Below, in pieces: positions 1 to 11,382 of a stretch of DNA of 64,000 nt. This DNA comes from Hyposmocoma kahamanoa (Eukaryota; Arthropoda; Insecta; Lepidoptera; Cosmopterigidae): positions 24,917,305 to 24,981,304 of the forward strand of contig NW_020654810.1 in NCBI RefSeq assembly GCF_003589595.1. Direction: 5' to 3'. Each line of letters opens with the position of its first letter. The first letter of the stretch is position 1. A model generated the notes under the pieces. That model saw only the letters and a program-made list of their open reading frames with translations, was not told the DNA's origin and did no database searches. The translations under genes were made by a program, and so were the position numbers.

Positions 1-400
1 TAATAATATAGAAAAAATCCTGACTTCTAACATAAATAAAAGCAAAATATAAAAAATTTGATGTCCTAGGCTAGAACTCCAGACGTTCAGCATTCATGCT
101 TTGGACAAAGAGGACACTAGAATACCTATTTTTACCTTTGCCTTTTCCTTTACGGAAATAATTGAAAAAACAACAACCATACCTTTGTATGTGTGTGTAA
201 CTGAGTTTCGAGCGGATAATAGATATTTTTATCTAATTGAAAGATTGTATGTGAAAAGTTATATGAATTTTAAATGTATCATGAATTCCTCCAATCGCGT
301 ATACAATAAAAGTATAACTTTTGGCTACCAATTTTGCAAATATCGGTTACCAACGGCATATATTGGGTATTAGATTACATACAACCGTAACGTTCCCCCT
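1..400. other. AT-rich sequence, nothing recognised
   Basis: No coding signal, RNA gene or repeat is recognised here. The short open frames have no domain and look like chance. Confidence 0.5.
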
Positions 401-508
401 TAAGTTAGGTTTAAAAGAAAAAACATTTTCCTCTCGAAATTACTTTCGAGGTTATGAAAATTCGAACAAACGTTATTCCTGGAAAGTGTCATTTCGGACT
501 AGATAACC
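401..508. repeat. dispersed repeat, copy 1 of 2
   Basis: About 108 bp that recur, diverged and in the same orientation, at 35383-35499. Shared landmarks are an AAAAAACATTTTCCTCTC start and a GTCATTTCGGACTA end. Family unknown. Confidence 0.6.
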
Positions 509-580
509 GCCTCGAGCTTTGTATGAAAAACGTATTTTTCTAGACACCCTATGACACGGACCAATAATTTAAGAGGACCT

Positions 581-730
581 GGGGCCTTACCATGAACTCT
601 TATTACACTTCAGTATAGGTTCGTAACGACAAAAAAGCGGGATGGTGATATACACTTCATGTAGCGCTGTCTCACAACGATTTATTGTAGGTCCTAAACT
701 GAATCGTAGTAAGAGTTCATGGTAATGCCC
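581..730. mobile_element. small inverted-repeat MITE, copy 1 of 2
   Basis: About 150 bp bounded by imperfect terminal inverted repeats. The left end reads CTTACCATGAACTCTTA and the right end carries its complement, TAAGAGTTCATGGTAA. A diverged copy lies at 9610-9761 with the same internal AAAAAAGCGGGA. No transposase is encoded. Target duplication not resolved. Confidence 0.65.
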
Positions 731-849
731 GCTAATCGTACTAAAAGACAGCGTAGTCAGATATTTAGTACCTATTGGTATACTAGATGTCGCAATAAGT
801 TTCAAATAGCTATATTTGTAACTAATTTGTAAATAATTGGCGAACTACA

Positions 850-917
850 ATTCATCAAAACTACTTTAATTTCTAGTGATAACAAACAAATCAACTAGAT
901 GGCGCTTATTACACAGA
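850..917. repeat. short dispersed repeat around AACTAGATGGCGCTTATT
   Basis: About 68 bp match the reverse complement of 57937-58003. The rest of 731-1312 holds nothing recognised. Confidence 0.55.
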
Positions 918-1312
918 TTTTTATGGATACTGCCGACTATTTTTTACTTTATTTAAGTTTAGCGCCATCTACCCATAGCTTTAATTTGTAAATTAGTTTG
1001 TTACACACAATGCCACATTTATTTCACATTTATTGACACGCATATTTGTCATAATTTAGAAAATAGTTTTAGCTCATGGTCAATGTTTGAATAATATTAC
1101 AAGGAAAAAATTGCGGTACAAAGTTACGGTAGTATAGAGATTAGAAGTTAGTTAAAAGGTAAAGAAAGGTTGTAACAAGAAAAAGTACATAAAAAAACGG
1201 GTACAACGCTACAAAACGCTCCCCACTTAAATACTAAACGTGAGACAGACTTACCCCGAAAGGGCCGAGTTATACAGAATTACAGATCTTAATACAAATG
1301 TAACTTAAAAAA

Positions 1313-1640
1313 CTAATCTAATCTAAAAAAAATCCCGCCCCGTATCGTGGCCGGCTCAATAGTTCCCAATATACTGGCAACATTGCCTCGCTGAACGACA
1401 ATGGACACTTGCTGAACTGACCACGACTCAGGGCGTTGATCGCTGCCCCTGTCTCTGAGTCGGCGACCAATCTCTTTAAACAAGTCCCTAACTTCCGAAC
1501 CCCAGGGCCCCGCCGTCTTGACCGCGACTGTTACGAAGTCGTATATCGGCTCCAAGGCAGAATATTTAGCATTTTCAGCCGCGGAACCTGAAGTTTGTCT
1601 TAAATGGGACGCAGCAAAAGCGATTGAGCAGGAAGTGGCC
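1313..1640 (-). pseudogene. TE-encoded protein C-terminus, fragment 1 of 3
   Basis: An open frame reads AAENAKYSALEPIYDFV, then GPWGSEVRDLFKEIGRRL, then QRGNVASILGTIE before its stop. The same protein family occurs as two more degraded pieces at 46560-46975 and 56060-56465 (shared QRISxAIQRGNxASIL). A sequence that is present several times and always broken is best explained as part of a transposon-encoded polyprotein. From memory, similar ends occur in repetitive retroelement-like proteins of many animals, but I cannot name the clade. The frame continues upstream to 1708 without recognisable similarity. Confidence 0.55.
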
Positions 1641-1708
1641 CGGAACCAGAGAAAAGATGATAAAAAGGCTCCATGACGATGGAAGGAAGTCACATCGTCA
1701 CAGCACAT

Positions 1709-2489
1709 TTGAATGCGATATTTTATTACAATGTACCCAGGGTATTTGCGAGATCTTCGGAAGGAACAATATTGTGTGGATCTGAATCACTTCACATATT
1801 AAGTAAAACATTTTGATGTACACGAAGACTTAGAAGGTTAAGCCAAAGCTTGTCTTTCTGGGTTTGCAGTCTACCTAACACCCAGTAAGATAATTTAATT
1901 AAACATCGGCTTAGCGAAATGATAAGCAAGAGCGGCAATTGAAGCGTGATTATGATTAATTAAAAATTTAAATAATGGAATAAAATGAAATGCCTAAAAT
2001 ACCAGTTCAGAATATAAACAGTTCGTCACACACACATTTAAAACATGCTAAACTCGAAACATAAACCAGAATAACATTACACAAATTTAGCTATCCAAAA
2101 AGGAAACGTTGCCGGCCCACTGAGCACGCCTCAGGGCGAAGCCCACGATTATATGTTCTACTTCTAACTAAAATAGTGAATTGTTTCCTTTGTATTTGCA
2201 TTGTAATGTTAATATTTTAATTCAAGTATACCTTCATTTCACAGGTAAGCGAAGTACACTTGAAATGGGCACGTTGATTAAAATCTACTGCTCATTCCTA
2301 AGGCTTTCCTTTGAAAAGAAAGAATTACAAAGTCTAGGGGTTGCTCTTTGTAAATAAACATTTGTACACATTTATTTCAAATCTCATACATCAAAACAAC
2401 ATCCAATAGCTAAACTGATCCACCATAGAATTTTGTCATCCAAGTAAGCAACATATAGCTGTATAACTGTAAATGTATTTTCTTTTCGC
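1709..2489. other. AT-rich sequence, nothing recognised
   Basis: No open frame, RNA gene or repeat could be supported. Confidence 0.5.
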
Positions 2490-2580
2490 TGTAATTTTAA
2501 ACCTTATAAAAGGGTTGCAGTAATAAACGTATTGTTGTCGTCATCGACGTGTATTCCTGATCATCATCGTCTGGATCATT
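2490..2580 (+). promoter_or_regulatory. possible solo-LTR core: TATA box and polyadenylation signal
   Basis: TATAAAAGG at 2505-2513 is followed 9 bases later by AATAAA at 2522-2527. That tight spacing is typical of an LTR R/U5 region. No second LTR, primer-binding site or retroviral-type frame is seen, so this could equally be chance. Confidence 0.2.
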
Positions 2581-2689
2581 TTTTTTTTGTTTTGTAGTAG
2601 TAAAACACTGACCCCAGCATTATGCTCAATGCTGGAGTCCTTGGAGATGTCGCCAATGTTGAAAAAAGTTGGAAATACTCAGAACTGTA

Positions 2690-2815
2690 AAGGAAAGGAA
2701 GCTGCAGTATTTTGGCCAAGTAATGAGGGGCAATAGACACCGGATTCTTCAACTAATCATACAGGGAAAAATACAAAGAAGCGTAGTAGTGGTAGAAAGA
2801 AAATCTCGTGATTGA
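2690..2815 (+). pseudogene. LINE C-terminal fragment (RTE/L2-like)
   Basis: The frame reads RKLQYFGQVMRGNRHRILQL followed by IIQGKIQRS and ends in TGA. KRKLQYFGHVMRG followed by a QGKI motif is a hallmark of the C-terminal tail of many insect LINEs. The rest of the element is not recognisable around it. Confidence 0.6.
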
Positions 2816-3636
2816 AGACGAGTTACGAGACGAGAGTAGTAGACGAGAGAGACGAGGGATAGAGACTGATTCCACCTTAGCACACGTTCCCTCTTTCGTG
2901 AGGCAACTTAAAAAATGAAAATAGCCATGATGGTCGCCAACCTTCGTAGAGAAGCGGAACACTAAGAAGAAGTGAAACACTGAAATCATGGTAACCCTAT
3001 TCGGTCACTGTAAACTTCGTAGATTTTAAAGCAAGCCGCGTGAGTCTCTAGCGATTCTTGAACTATGAACTTTAGAAGTAAACCGAAGTAGTAAAAGTTT
3101 GCATTTACTGCTCTCCGCTCTTTGATAGTTCCCGCGATTGAAACCGTTTAGAAAACTGTTTTCTACTCGTATCGTTAGTCAGAATTAACTGACAGATATT
3201 TATCACAGTTAAGACTCTACTTTTGAACCCAAAATTTACGTTTAATGATTTTTAGGATATCAGTTAAAACAACTGCTGCTGTAAGTTGAATCTTTGCATT
3301 ATTAGATTTAAAAATTCATTAAGGGAAGAGAAACCTCGAGAAGTTGTGTGTTAACAACAATAGGCGTTGCAAGTTACTGAAAGTATTTTAGTTTCATAGT
3401 AACAATCTGTAGAACTCCTGGAAGTTCTAAAGTATTCAAAACAGTTCTAATCAAAATTTAAGCACTAAGATAGAAACATCTTTGTGCAATTAAGGTTGAC
3501 TTTATTGAACAGTTGTCCACAGGGCCACCGTCTTTGATGTTATGATTGCCGGAAATGATTTTAAAATTAATCTTATTGACATTATTTTTTATAATAGCGT
3601 TACATAATTTTCTAATAATTTTATTTTAATTTTTCT
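2816..3636. other. nothing recognised
   Basis: No supported gene or repeat on either strand. Confidence 0.5.
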
Positions 3637-3893
3637 TTTATTTTACCAAGTGATGAGACGAATAGATCATGCTCTTGGCGGTAAGCCAAAGAGAGCATTA
3701 TACATAGATTAGAAATTTATTCTTAAATCGCAAAATCACCCAGAGACATAACTTGACAAGTCCCAAGTGCCTGTAATTTCACCAGCACCCTTACCATCCA
3801 AAACCGGAACGCAGTAATGCTTACATTACTGCTTGGCGGCAAAAATAAGCAAGATGGCAATACTTCCCTGGATGAACAATGAGCTCTATTGCT
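3637..3893 (-). repeat. SINE-like repeat B
   Basis: First of about 20 copies of a roughly 290-bp repeat. Read head to tail it starts near GCAGTAGAGCTCCTTGTGA, has a self-complementary AGCAGTAATGTGAGCATTAC motif about 80 bases in, and ends in GGTATTATAAAAAAA. The A-rich tail suggests retroposition. No clear tRNA A/B boxes are seen. Strand is given head to A-tail. Confidence 0.7.
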
Positions 3894-4100
3894 CCTAGCA
3901 CGTAGCCATCATTTTTGTAATATTATGACTTTTCAATTAAAATACTTTTAATACAGGTTTTAAACTTAGGAAATGATGATGTTAATATATGCTCTGCTGC
4001 ATCTTACTGTAAAAACATATACAGTTCCCCATAAAAGATCGTTTACCTCAAACGAAATCGTGGTACCATGAGCTTGGATTTGTTCCAAGGATACGGACAT

Positions 4101-4293
4101 GAGTAATTTTCAGGTAAGTTTTTTGTACTCAATTTTGGTAACAATTTATTTTAATTTAAATATTTATAGAATATCATCATGAAGTATTATTTAATATTCA
4201 AGTGTAACCTGAAATATTCTTTAATATTTCACGATTAAAATAATTTGAATTGTCACCAAAATTGAGCACAAAAAACTTACCTGAAAATTACTG
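4101..4293. mobile_element. palindromic MITE, copy 1 of 2
   Basis: Terminal inverted repeats of about 45 bp: the left arm holds GTAATTTTCAGGTAAGTTTT and the right arm its complement. ACAT flanks both ends (4097-4100 and 4294-4297), or GACAT if the right end is placed one base earlier. The second copy is at 62806-63034. Confidence 0.75.
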
Positions 4294-5004
4294 ACATCTT
4301 ACACAAATCAAACATCTTTCTGTGCCGGTCCTTATATAAGACCTACGGCGTAGCTCACGCTCATAGCTAAACGGCGATCCTTGACCTTCTAAACCTGCCT
4401 AATACTAAACTATTATGAGGGTAAACAGAACGATTAATAAGCTAACACTGCTACCCTATCGCCGGAAGCGCCACCCGACTTCCGGCACAGACAAGTAACA
4501 AAGCTTACGACTATGACGTAATTTGTTTACTATGGTACTGAATACGGTATATAAGGCTCTCTGGCCCCTTCAACTGAGCCCCAAGCCTGCTAATTCTAAA
4601 TTATCTCAATTGTGTGTCAATGGCTGGATTTTGTACTATTGTATTCTGCTAAAAGTGAAAAGTGCGTATCCATTACATTTGCGCATCGACTCTGCTCCAC
4701 CCACGCTACTGCTCCACATTTTTTATTTGAACATTGAGCGAACATGTTTAATTGATTATATTGTTCACGAGCTAAAAGCGATACATTCGCGGTAATTTAA
4801 AAATCTGACCGGAGCCCGGAGCGTGACACCCGAAAACCTCTTGCTTCCTCAGATCCACGAACACACTAGGCTCCGCTTTGTGTTCGCGCAAGAGCCGCCA
4901 ACGCGCGTATCCAGTAATGGAGTAGTTACAGGCACGCAGAGCACAGACGGTGCACGTACGAAATGGATACCCATCTTAAGAAATAATCTTGTGAATAAAA
5001 AAAA
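4294..5004. other. nothing recognised
   Basis: Contains two open frames of 90-110 codons (4523-4795, 4823-5155). They show no domain, and the second runs into a SINE, so I do not call them genes. Confidence 0.5.
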
Positions 5005-5463
5005 ATCTTGTGAAAGTGTTCATCCAGGGTGGTACTGCCACCTTATTTATTTCTGCCGCCAAGCAGTAATCTGCCGTCCGCAAACTATAAAGCGGCTAAG
5101 TGACAAAATATTTTTTTTGAGATATCATAAAAAAACACCGTATTCAAAATATTGAAATTGTTTCATGATATTTCAGCTATACATCGTTAAGGTAAGATCC
5201 GATAAGTTTGACTGTTTGTAAAAGAGAATTTTGTGCTCTATGTTTTGATATTTAAAACGGTTATTTGACCATTTGTCACGCCGCGTTTTTTTAGTGGACA
5301 GTTTTTGATATTACTATATCAGCAAGTGTGTTGGTAAAATTACAGGCACATGGGACTTGTCAACTTATATCTCAGGGTGACGGGCAGTGGCTGTGCCCCT
5401 CAAATTTTTGCGATATAAAGCTCTGAGTGGCACTGCAACAGACAAGCGTCGTATCATAAAAAA
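5005..5463 (+). repeat. SINE-like repeat B, split by a 250-bp insert
   Basis: The head (5005-5085) and the body plus tail (about 5335-5463) are in the expected order but are separated by about 250 bp of unrelated AT-rich sequence of unknown origin. Confidence 0.6.
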
Positions 5464-6151
5464 CTGCCGTAGCAATGTTTTGGTATTCTACCTTTTTTGG
5501 TAACTACTTGACATAAAAAAATACATTCAATTTGAAGACTGCATAGTAATTTCCATGATTAGTAAGGCTGGCATCGATCGTAAGTGGTTGAATGAATAAA
5601 TTCCACCACAGCCATACCGCTGACACTCTAATGCGACTCCGCCATTGCAACTAGATTTTATAATCTCAGCTGAGTCTCAACTAAATTACAACGACCAGTG
5701 TGGTTTCAAGAAAATTATCAGATTTAGAGCCCTGTTCGTTTGCCCAAGTGAGAGACCAGGTCATCGACTAGTATACAGATATACCAGCAAATAAACGGTT
5801 TGTAAATAATCATCTTCCCCATACATTCTCGTTACCAAAGAAATATCGTTAATAACGAAAATGCGTTGCCGGCCGACGGTCGTAAAGTCCGCTTTATCAC
5901 GAATAAACGTAACTTACAATTTTGACGTAAAAAAGTTATTTACATTGTTCGATTCGGAACCTTAAGATGTTATAAATAAATCGTATATACATGGCTTTCT
6001 AGAATGGTCGCCTATCTCAAAAGTCTGTAATTACTCATGAAGATGGTTTAAAAAAACTTGACGCAAAATTGGCATATCGTAATCCATTCCAAGATTGTCA
6101 TGGGATTGTTTTAATCAATGACCAGCTCGGTGTTCCATTCACATTAAAATT
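5464..6151. other. mostly unrecognised; short degenerate repeat
   Basis: About 5615-5735 resembles 8990-9150 (GCAACTA-ATTTTA followed by AATTACAA). Otherwise nothing is recognised. Confidence 0.4.
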
Positions 6152-6372
6152 TAGTAGCAGCAGAGATCCTTGTGAGAGAGTTCGTCCAGGGAAATACTGC
6201 CATCTATTACGGTCAAGCAAGCTGGTGAAATTACAGACACGTCGGATTTGCCAACATATGTCTTTGCGACTTAAAGTTCTAAGTGTCACTGCAACTGTTA
6301 TGGATAGGCATATAGCTTACCATCAAGCACACGACTGGTTCGTCCCTTCACTTGGTGTAATAAAAAAATTGA
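6152..6372 (+). repeat. SINE-like repeat B
   Basis: Nearly full copy with an internal deletion covering the AGCAGTAATG hairpin. It ends in GGTGTAATAAAAAAATT. The 105-codon open frame here is simply the SINE read through. Confidence 0.65.
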
Positions 6373-7180
6373 AAAGCAGACTATAATTTCTAAGCTAGAT
6401 ATATTCCGGAATTGAAACTCGTCTAGTATATAGCCAGAAACTTTCCGATGCGAAAACCCGAGGATGTATTACTTAACTTCTTAAGGACCCGTGTATATCA
6501 AGAGGTACATAATAGTTGTGCGCATAAATTCAGATTCAGACAAAAATCTAAGAGCTCATTTTAATACTGGACGTTTAGCGCTTTTCGAATTGTAGTTTAC
6601 TTGGAGCTCGTATTCTATATTCCTCGGAAGCACTGGTGGCCAATTTACCCTTTCAGCAACTAAAAAAACACATAACAATTGCGATATTAAAATCCAATAT
6701 TACATCTCCAACCGTGTTTTAGAGACACTTGAGTTGCAAAACGCGACCAAATTGAATTTTCCATTCGATCCCCTGCCTTCAAACCTTTTTATTACAATTT
6801 CCCCTAACCGGACACCATGTAGTATGTTAAGACATGTCCAATAAGCTCCTAGGAGAGGTTATTGGGACGTCGTAGGCCGAGGTGGGGACGTTAATGGCAT
6901 ACTGTTTACATATTCGCAAAGATACAAAATTATAACCCAAATTCAAACTCACATAATCTTTATTTCATAGGTAAACAAATTACGACTACAATGTAAATAA
7001 TTATATCGATAGGAAACTCAAGGGTTTGCTCTCTTCAGTATTTAGTATTTATTTATTAGCGAACACGCATTAAAATTACATTACATGTGTCTTGTACGAC
7101 TTAAAAATATACTTAAACAAGCAAATTAATAAACAAAAATTAAATAATTTTGAATTTGTTAAAAGTATCGCCGAAATACA
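6373..7180. other. nothing recognised
   Basis: No supported gene or repeat. Confidence 0.5.
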
Positions 7181-7520
7181 AACAGCCTTACCAACACCCC
7201 GTTTCGTGTTTCAACAATAGCAACACTGGGGGTAGCGGGGTATAAATATACCAACCGTTCTGAACAAGCTCACAAGGGGTTATGAGCCTTCAGCTCGCCC
7301 TTTTCTCCGGTGGCGCAGTAAAGGCCAAAGGCAAAATATCCTTCATAAAAAAAAACAAGCTCACTCTTCGGCTGAGCGTCGAGCAACAACCTCTGAGGAT
7401 GCCTCGTGGAGCGGCGAAACACGTGTCGGGTATATTTTTGGTGGTGGTTTGTGACTGTAGTTGCGCTTGTATTATTTATTTTATTAATTTCATGCATTCA
7501 GGGTGGGATAATTAGCTGCA
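7181..7520 (+). mobile_element. possible Penelope-like terminal relic carrying a hammerhead motif
   Basis: A stretch less AT-rich than its flanks, with TATAAATA at about 7241-7248, a region of self-complementary runs, and GGCGAAACACGTGTCGGGT at 7413-7431. Hammerhead ribozymes with CGAAAC...GTCGG cores are known from Penelope-like retroelement terminal repeats. No RT or endonuclease frame is attached and no second copy is present, so the assignment rests on the ribozyme core alone. Boundaries are approximate. Confidence 0.4.
7389..7431 (+). ncRNA. candidate minimal hammerhead ribozyme
   Basis: The order of parts matches a type I hammerhead. Stem I is ACCT (7389-7392) with GGGT (7428-7431). 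The core CTGAGGA (7393-7399) fits CUGANGA. Stem II is GCC (7401-7403) with GGC (7413-7415), extended by TC with GA around a GTG loop. Then comes GAAA (7416-7419). Stem III uses A7419-T7426, C7420-G7425 and A7421-T7424 around a 2-base loop. C7427 is the expected cleavage residue. Oddities are one extra T7400 before stem II and a GC bulge in it. Function is inferred only. Confidence 0.45.
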
Positions 7521-8350
7521 TAAAAATATATTCAACACAAGCGCAGCTATTTTGCACGATTTAACCTTCACTGGGTTCGTGGAGTGGCAAATTAATTTAC
7601 TTCTATTTTTATTAAAAAGAAGAAGTTTATTTGCCAATATCTCCAAAATTACCAAAATACAAATGCTTTAGTTATGACAAAGTGAACAAAATTACATTCG
7701 ATATATACGTTTGTGAGTTTTTTTTATCAAACCGTCTCGCTAGCTATCAAGGAATATAACATAGTGATGTCCACCCAACTCACGTTGGCCTAAACTATAT
7801 AATTGACGTTATATGTAACTAAATCGATTTTATGATAGTTGTACTTTACGTTGTTTAAGGCGAGTCACTGGAGGAGAAACGGGAAAAACACAGACGAAGT
7901 ATAAAAAAAAATACAAAAACCCTGGTTTTGTTTATTTATTTAATGAGCATTGAGTATAAAGCCATCAGCCTAAGATAATTACGAAACTAAATAGAAAGTA
8001 AATTGTGAAAAAATAATGATCACAAAAACCCGCCATTTTTTTTAGTTCCATAAATTACTTCTCAGTTCTTTATGCGTTTCCTTAAGTTTTTTAATTTTTA
8101 AAACTAGTTTATACTTATGGTTTTGTTACCAAAAGCAATAAATAAATAAAAAAATTACAAATCCTGGTCCGATTCACTAGCCATTATTAAATTTACAAGA
8201 CATGTAATTTGCTCAATCTCACTTCAATTTCAAGTATTAATCAACGGGATCAAGCAAGATTTAACATATTGTTGATTCTATTATAACTTGGATTATCGCA
8301 AGTGCATACAATGTTATATAATCGTATTTTATGTATGTCTGTCTATGGAT
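7521..8350. other. nothing recognised
   Basis: AT-rich. No supported gene or repeat. Confidence 0.5.
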
Positions 8351-8354
8351 TACG

Positions 8355-8600
8355 GACTTTCATGCATTATGGTTCTCAATGTGGCTGTTTTTTTTGTATG
8401 CATGTTACGCGATAACTCTGATATCTATGAACCGATTTGGACGATTCTTCTTTTATTAGACAGAGAGTACCTCATTATTTGTCCCATTTAAATTTGAAGA
8501 AAAAATTCTATCTAGAAAAAATAAATCTGGTTTCGCGCACTCTACGGTTACCGATTTTAATAAAACTTGGCAAATAGATGTAATCGATAGAGCTTTAATG
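8355..8600 (+). repeat. dispersed repeat F (fragment)
   Basis: Shares TGTATGCATGTTACGCGATAACTC..ATGAACCGATTT..ACGATTCTT (broken here for brevity) with 43533-43960, 62533-63180 and, reversed, with 41195-41330. The family usually opens with AACCGACTTCAAAAAAGGAG; that head is missing here. Class unknown. Confidence 0.6.
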
Positions 8601-8783
8601 GAAGGTTTTTGTACGTTTTATATACTGCTAAAAGTTAAGAATTGTGGCTTGGCTAGCCGTCGAGGATTCAACTGCCATTGCAATTTATCGGTGTTGCGCT
8701 CTTTAATAGCGAGTCTATGGAGTCTACTAAACATTTTGACGTTTCTTTCGATTCCTTTTTACTTACAGTTAATAATAATAACG

Positions 8784-8910
8784 TACACACTCATAGCCCC
8801 GCACTAGGGAAACCCTGTATCACGAGAGAAATAAATGTAGGCCATACAAATATTCCGGGACCTCTGCATGGCAGTCCAGCATGGCAATCGTTGGACCACA
8901 GAGGCGGCTA
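8784..8910 (-). repeat. tRNA-headed SINE A (internally deleted)
   Basis: The complement shows a tRNA-like head with CAACGATTGCCATGC. Its B box is lost by an internal deletion, and the body contains GGCCTACATTTATTTCTCTC and the GTGCGGGGCTATGAGTGT-type tail. Confidence 0.7.
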
Positions 8911-9609
8911 AGATATGCATATAAATTTCTATAGTCGTTTTAGCATGGCAACTTTTATCGTTAGTGATGGAACGAATTAATACCATCGCTGCTATTCCAG
9001 TGGCATTCTATTAAGACTCAACAGCCACTGCAACTAAATTTTAGGAGAATGATAAATATTATCATAATTGTAATATAACCTCAATGGAGTCCCAATGGAA
9101 TTACAATGAACAGCGGTTTGAAGAAAAGTAGCAGAACAAAGATCGCACACTTAGAAAAAATCCTTCCATCCGGCAGATTTATATGAAATTGACTATGTCA
9201 GAATGTTAAGACGAACGCAGTGATTGTTGTGTCTGAGTAATGGTGATCTCGGGGGTCCGACTGTTGGCACTGGATGTTCATTTGTTTCCATCGTGTTTAA
9301 TTTTGAATCCGCTTTTAAAGCAAACAAGAATAATACTAAAATTCTAAATTCTAAATGACTCGTAGCATTAACGACGTGTGTACAGCGGATACAACTAATG
9401 AACGCACTGTGCGTTTTTGGTTTGCGCGATGGAAATTTTAACCTGTCAAATGAGTCTTGTGGACGAGCAGGGCTTAAGATGAATAATGACATTTGCAGCT
9501 ATTGTTAAAAGCGTTCCTAGCACTTTTTCTGCCCTAATGATTCGACACAGAGATGAAGGATTGTTAGAATAGAAATGAAAAATAGATTTAAAGGTACCTA
9601 AAAGGTCCA
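8911..9609. other. mostly unrecognised
   Basis: The degenerate repeat shared with about 5615-5735 lies at 8990-9150. The 99-codon frame on the minus strand shows no domain. Confidence 0.4.
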
Positions 9610-9761
9610 GGGACCTTACCAAAGAACTCGTGTTATAGTTCAGTATGGGTTCGCAATGACAAAAAAGCGGGACGGTGATATATACTCTATATAGCGTCGT
9701 TTCACAACGTTTCTTTTTAGATCCTAAACTGAACCGTAATTAGAGTTCATGGTAAAGCCCC
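9610..9761. mobile_element. small inverted-repeat MITE, copy 2 of 2
   Basis: Diverged copy of the element at 581-730. The right arm reads TAGAGTTCATGGTAAAGCCC, and the left arm is its imperfect complement. Confidence 0.65.
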
Positions 9762-10040
9762 TGATATTGTAAACGATCCACCCAGTTGTTGAGCCCTAAC
9801 GACAAGCCCGCACTGCCGGAAAAAGAAACTTATGTACGGAAAATGCTTGGTAACAGTTTGTCAGCCGCGAAGTAATACACAGAAGTTTCCTTAAGTATGG
9901 CCCAGTGGCGAAGCGAGGTGTCCATTTAACTCGATTCCCACTGGCTTGCCTAAAATTATCCACGTATTATCAAAATACTGTACCAGACAGCGCGCATACA
10001 CCACCACTTAATAAAACTTGTTATATTCAATAATAGACGC
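9762..10040. other. nothing recognised
   Basis: No supported gene or repeat. Confidence 0.45.
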
Positions 10041-10059
10041 GTAGTAACCTGTCCCGTTG

Positions 10060-10240
10060 GATCTCAACCAATCACAGCGCGAGTCAAGCCGGCGGGTCTC
10101 TGGCTTCTGTTTCATTCATGTACTTTACGCGCTCCCATCAAAATACACGCACACTTTCGCAAAAATCCGCTCTAAAACATTAAAGAAATGGCGGCCGATA
10201 AACCGAAACAAATCGGGTTATAGTCGAATAGCGTTCACGT
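10060..10240 (+). promoter_or_regulatory. possible promoter or first exon (speculative)
   Basis: ACCAATCACAGCGCG near 10069-10083 contains a CCAAT box in a locally GC-rich stretch. About 110 bases downstream, AAAGAAATGGCGG gives a start codon at 10188 in good context, opening a short frame (MAADKPKQIGL). No TATA box, convincing splice donor or downstream exon was found, so this may be chance. Confidence 0.15.
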
Positions 10241-11382
10241 TAATTTAAACCTTATTTTCAACCTATTTACAGTTTTTTCGATTTATTTTGAAGTCAAAAT
10301 CGTTACCAGATTTGAAACTTTTTAAAAATATTGTAACAAAATAATTATAATAATAACACATTAATATAAATAGTTAATTAGTATTTCATAAATCTTAAAC
10401 GATAAATAACGTTACAAATATGCAATATCTGTTTGGTGTTTCTTTTTAACAGGGCTACGTAAAGTACATTGAAGGTCATGTTGATTCGTAATTGCAATTA
10501 GAAATAACAACACTCAGCATTAACGAAAGTTTGTTTCTTATCAAATTTTCGTATGGCAATGGGCAGCACAAAATGTTGTAAAATTACTTTAAAAACTAAG
10601 TTAACCAGTAGAATGAAGTGTATTAGTACCTTGCGTGCTAATAAGGTGCTATGTTTATGTGTCACCAAGGCGTCTGTTTAACGAGAAGTGTTTGTTAAAG
10701 TGTTTTTTGTTTTATTTCGCCTTTACTAAGGAACATTTTCGTGCATCGCCATTGATATCGTATAACCATAACAGTTGATTGCTTTTGTGAAGAAATGGTG
10801 ACTAAGGTGACAAGACACGCAAAGAAACAACCACAGCCGATGTTCACCATTAGAACGGTTACACTCCAACTTTTCGCAACGATGCAAACACGATGCAAGC
10901 GCGCAACTGGGATGGGACACAACACTTGGGATTTATAGGCGATTGCATCGATGCAAAGTCGACGTGTGTACTCACTCCTAAATGATAACATTGAGTGTTA
11001 TGCAAAATGTTAAATCACCTTCACATTACAGGAGTTACAAAATTGAAACTATTCATTATTCTCCATATTCACATGACGTAGCCGATACCGACCACCATTA
11101 TTTCCACAACTTAAATAATTATCTATCCGCTCACGCGATGCGCTCATCCTAACGCAAAATGGCGGCGATTTGGTTTCGCAAATTAGAAAAGGATTCAGTT
11201 TAAATACAAGTTTTAATAAATAAAAATTATTATTCTGCATAGCTAAATAAATACCCTCCGTACTACAACAAAAACATTTCAAATAAAATGCAGTAATACA
11301 CCGCACACCACTGCACTGCACTAATTAAATTTTTGGTGTACTTAGGTAAATATGATAAATAATAATAATAAATAAATAATAA
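10241..11382. other. nothing recognised
   Basis: AT-rich. Several 60-100 codon frames occur on both strands without any domain. Confidence 0.5.

Noticed and set aside
4823..5155. 110-codon plus-strand frame
   Set aside because: No domain, low-complexity end, overlaps a SINE B head.
7270..7497. overlapping 75- and 77-codon frames on both strands
   Set aside because: Both lie in the region with the hammerhead-like core; no protein similarity is apparent.
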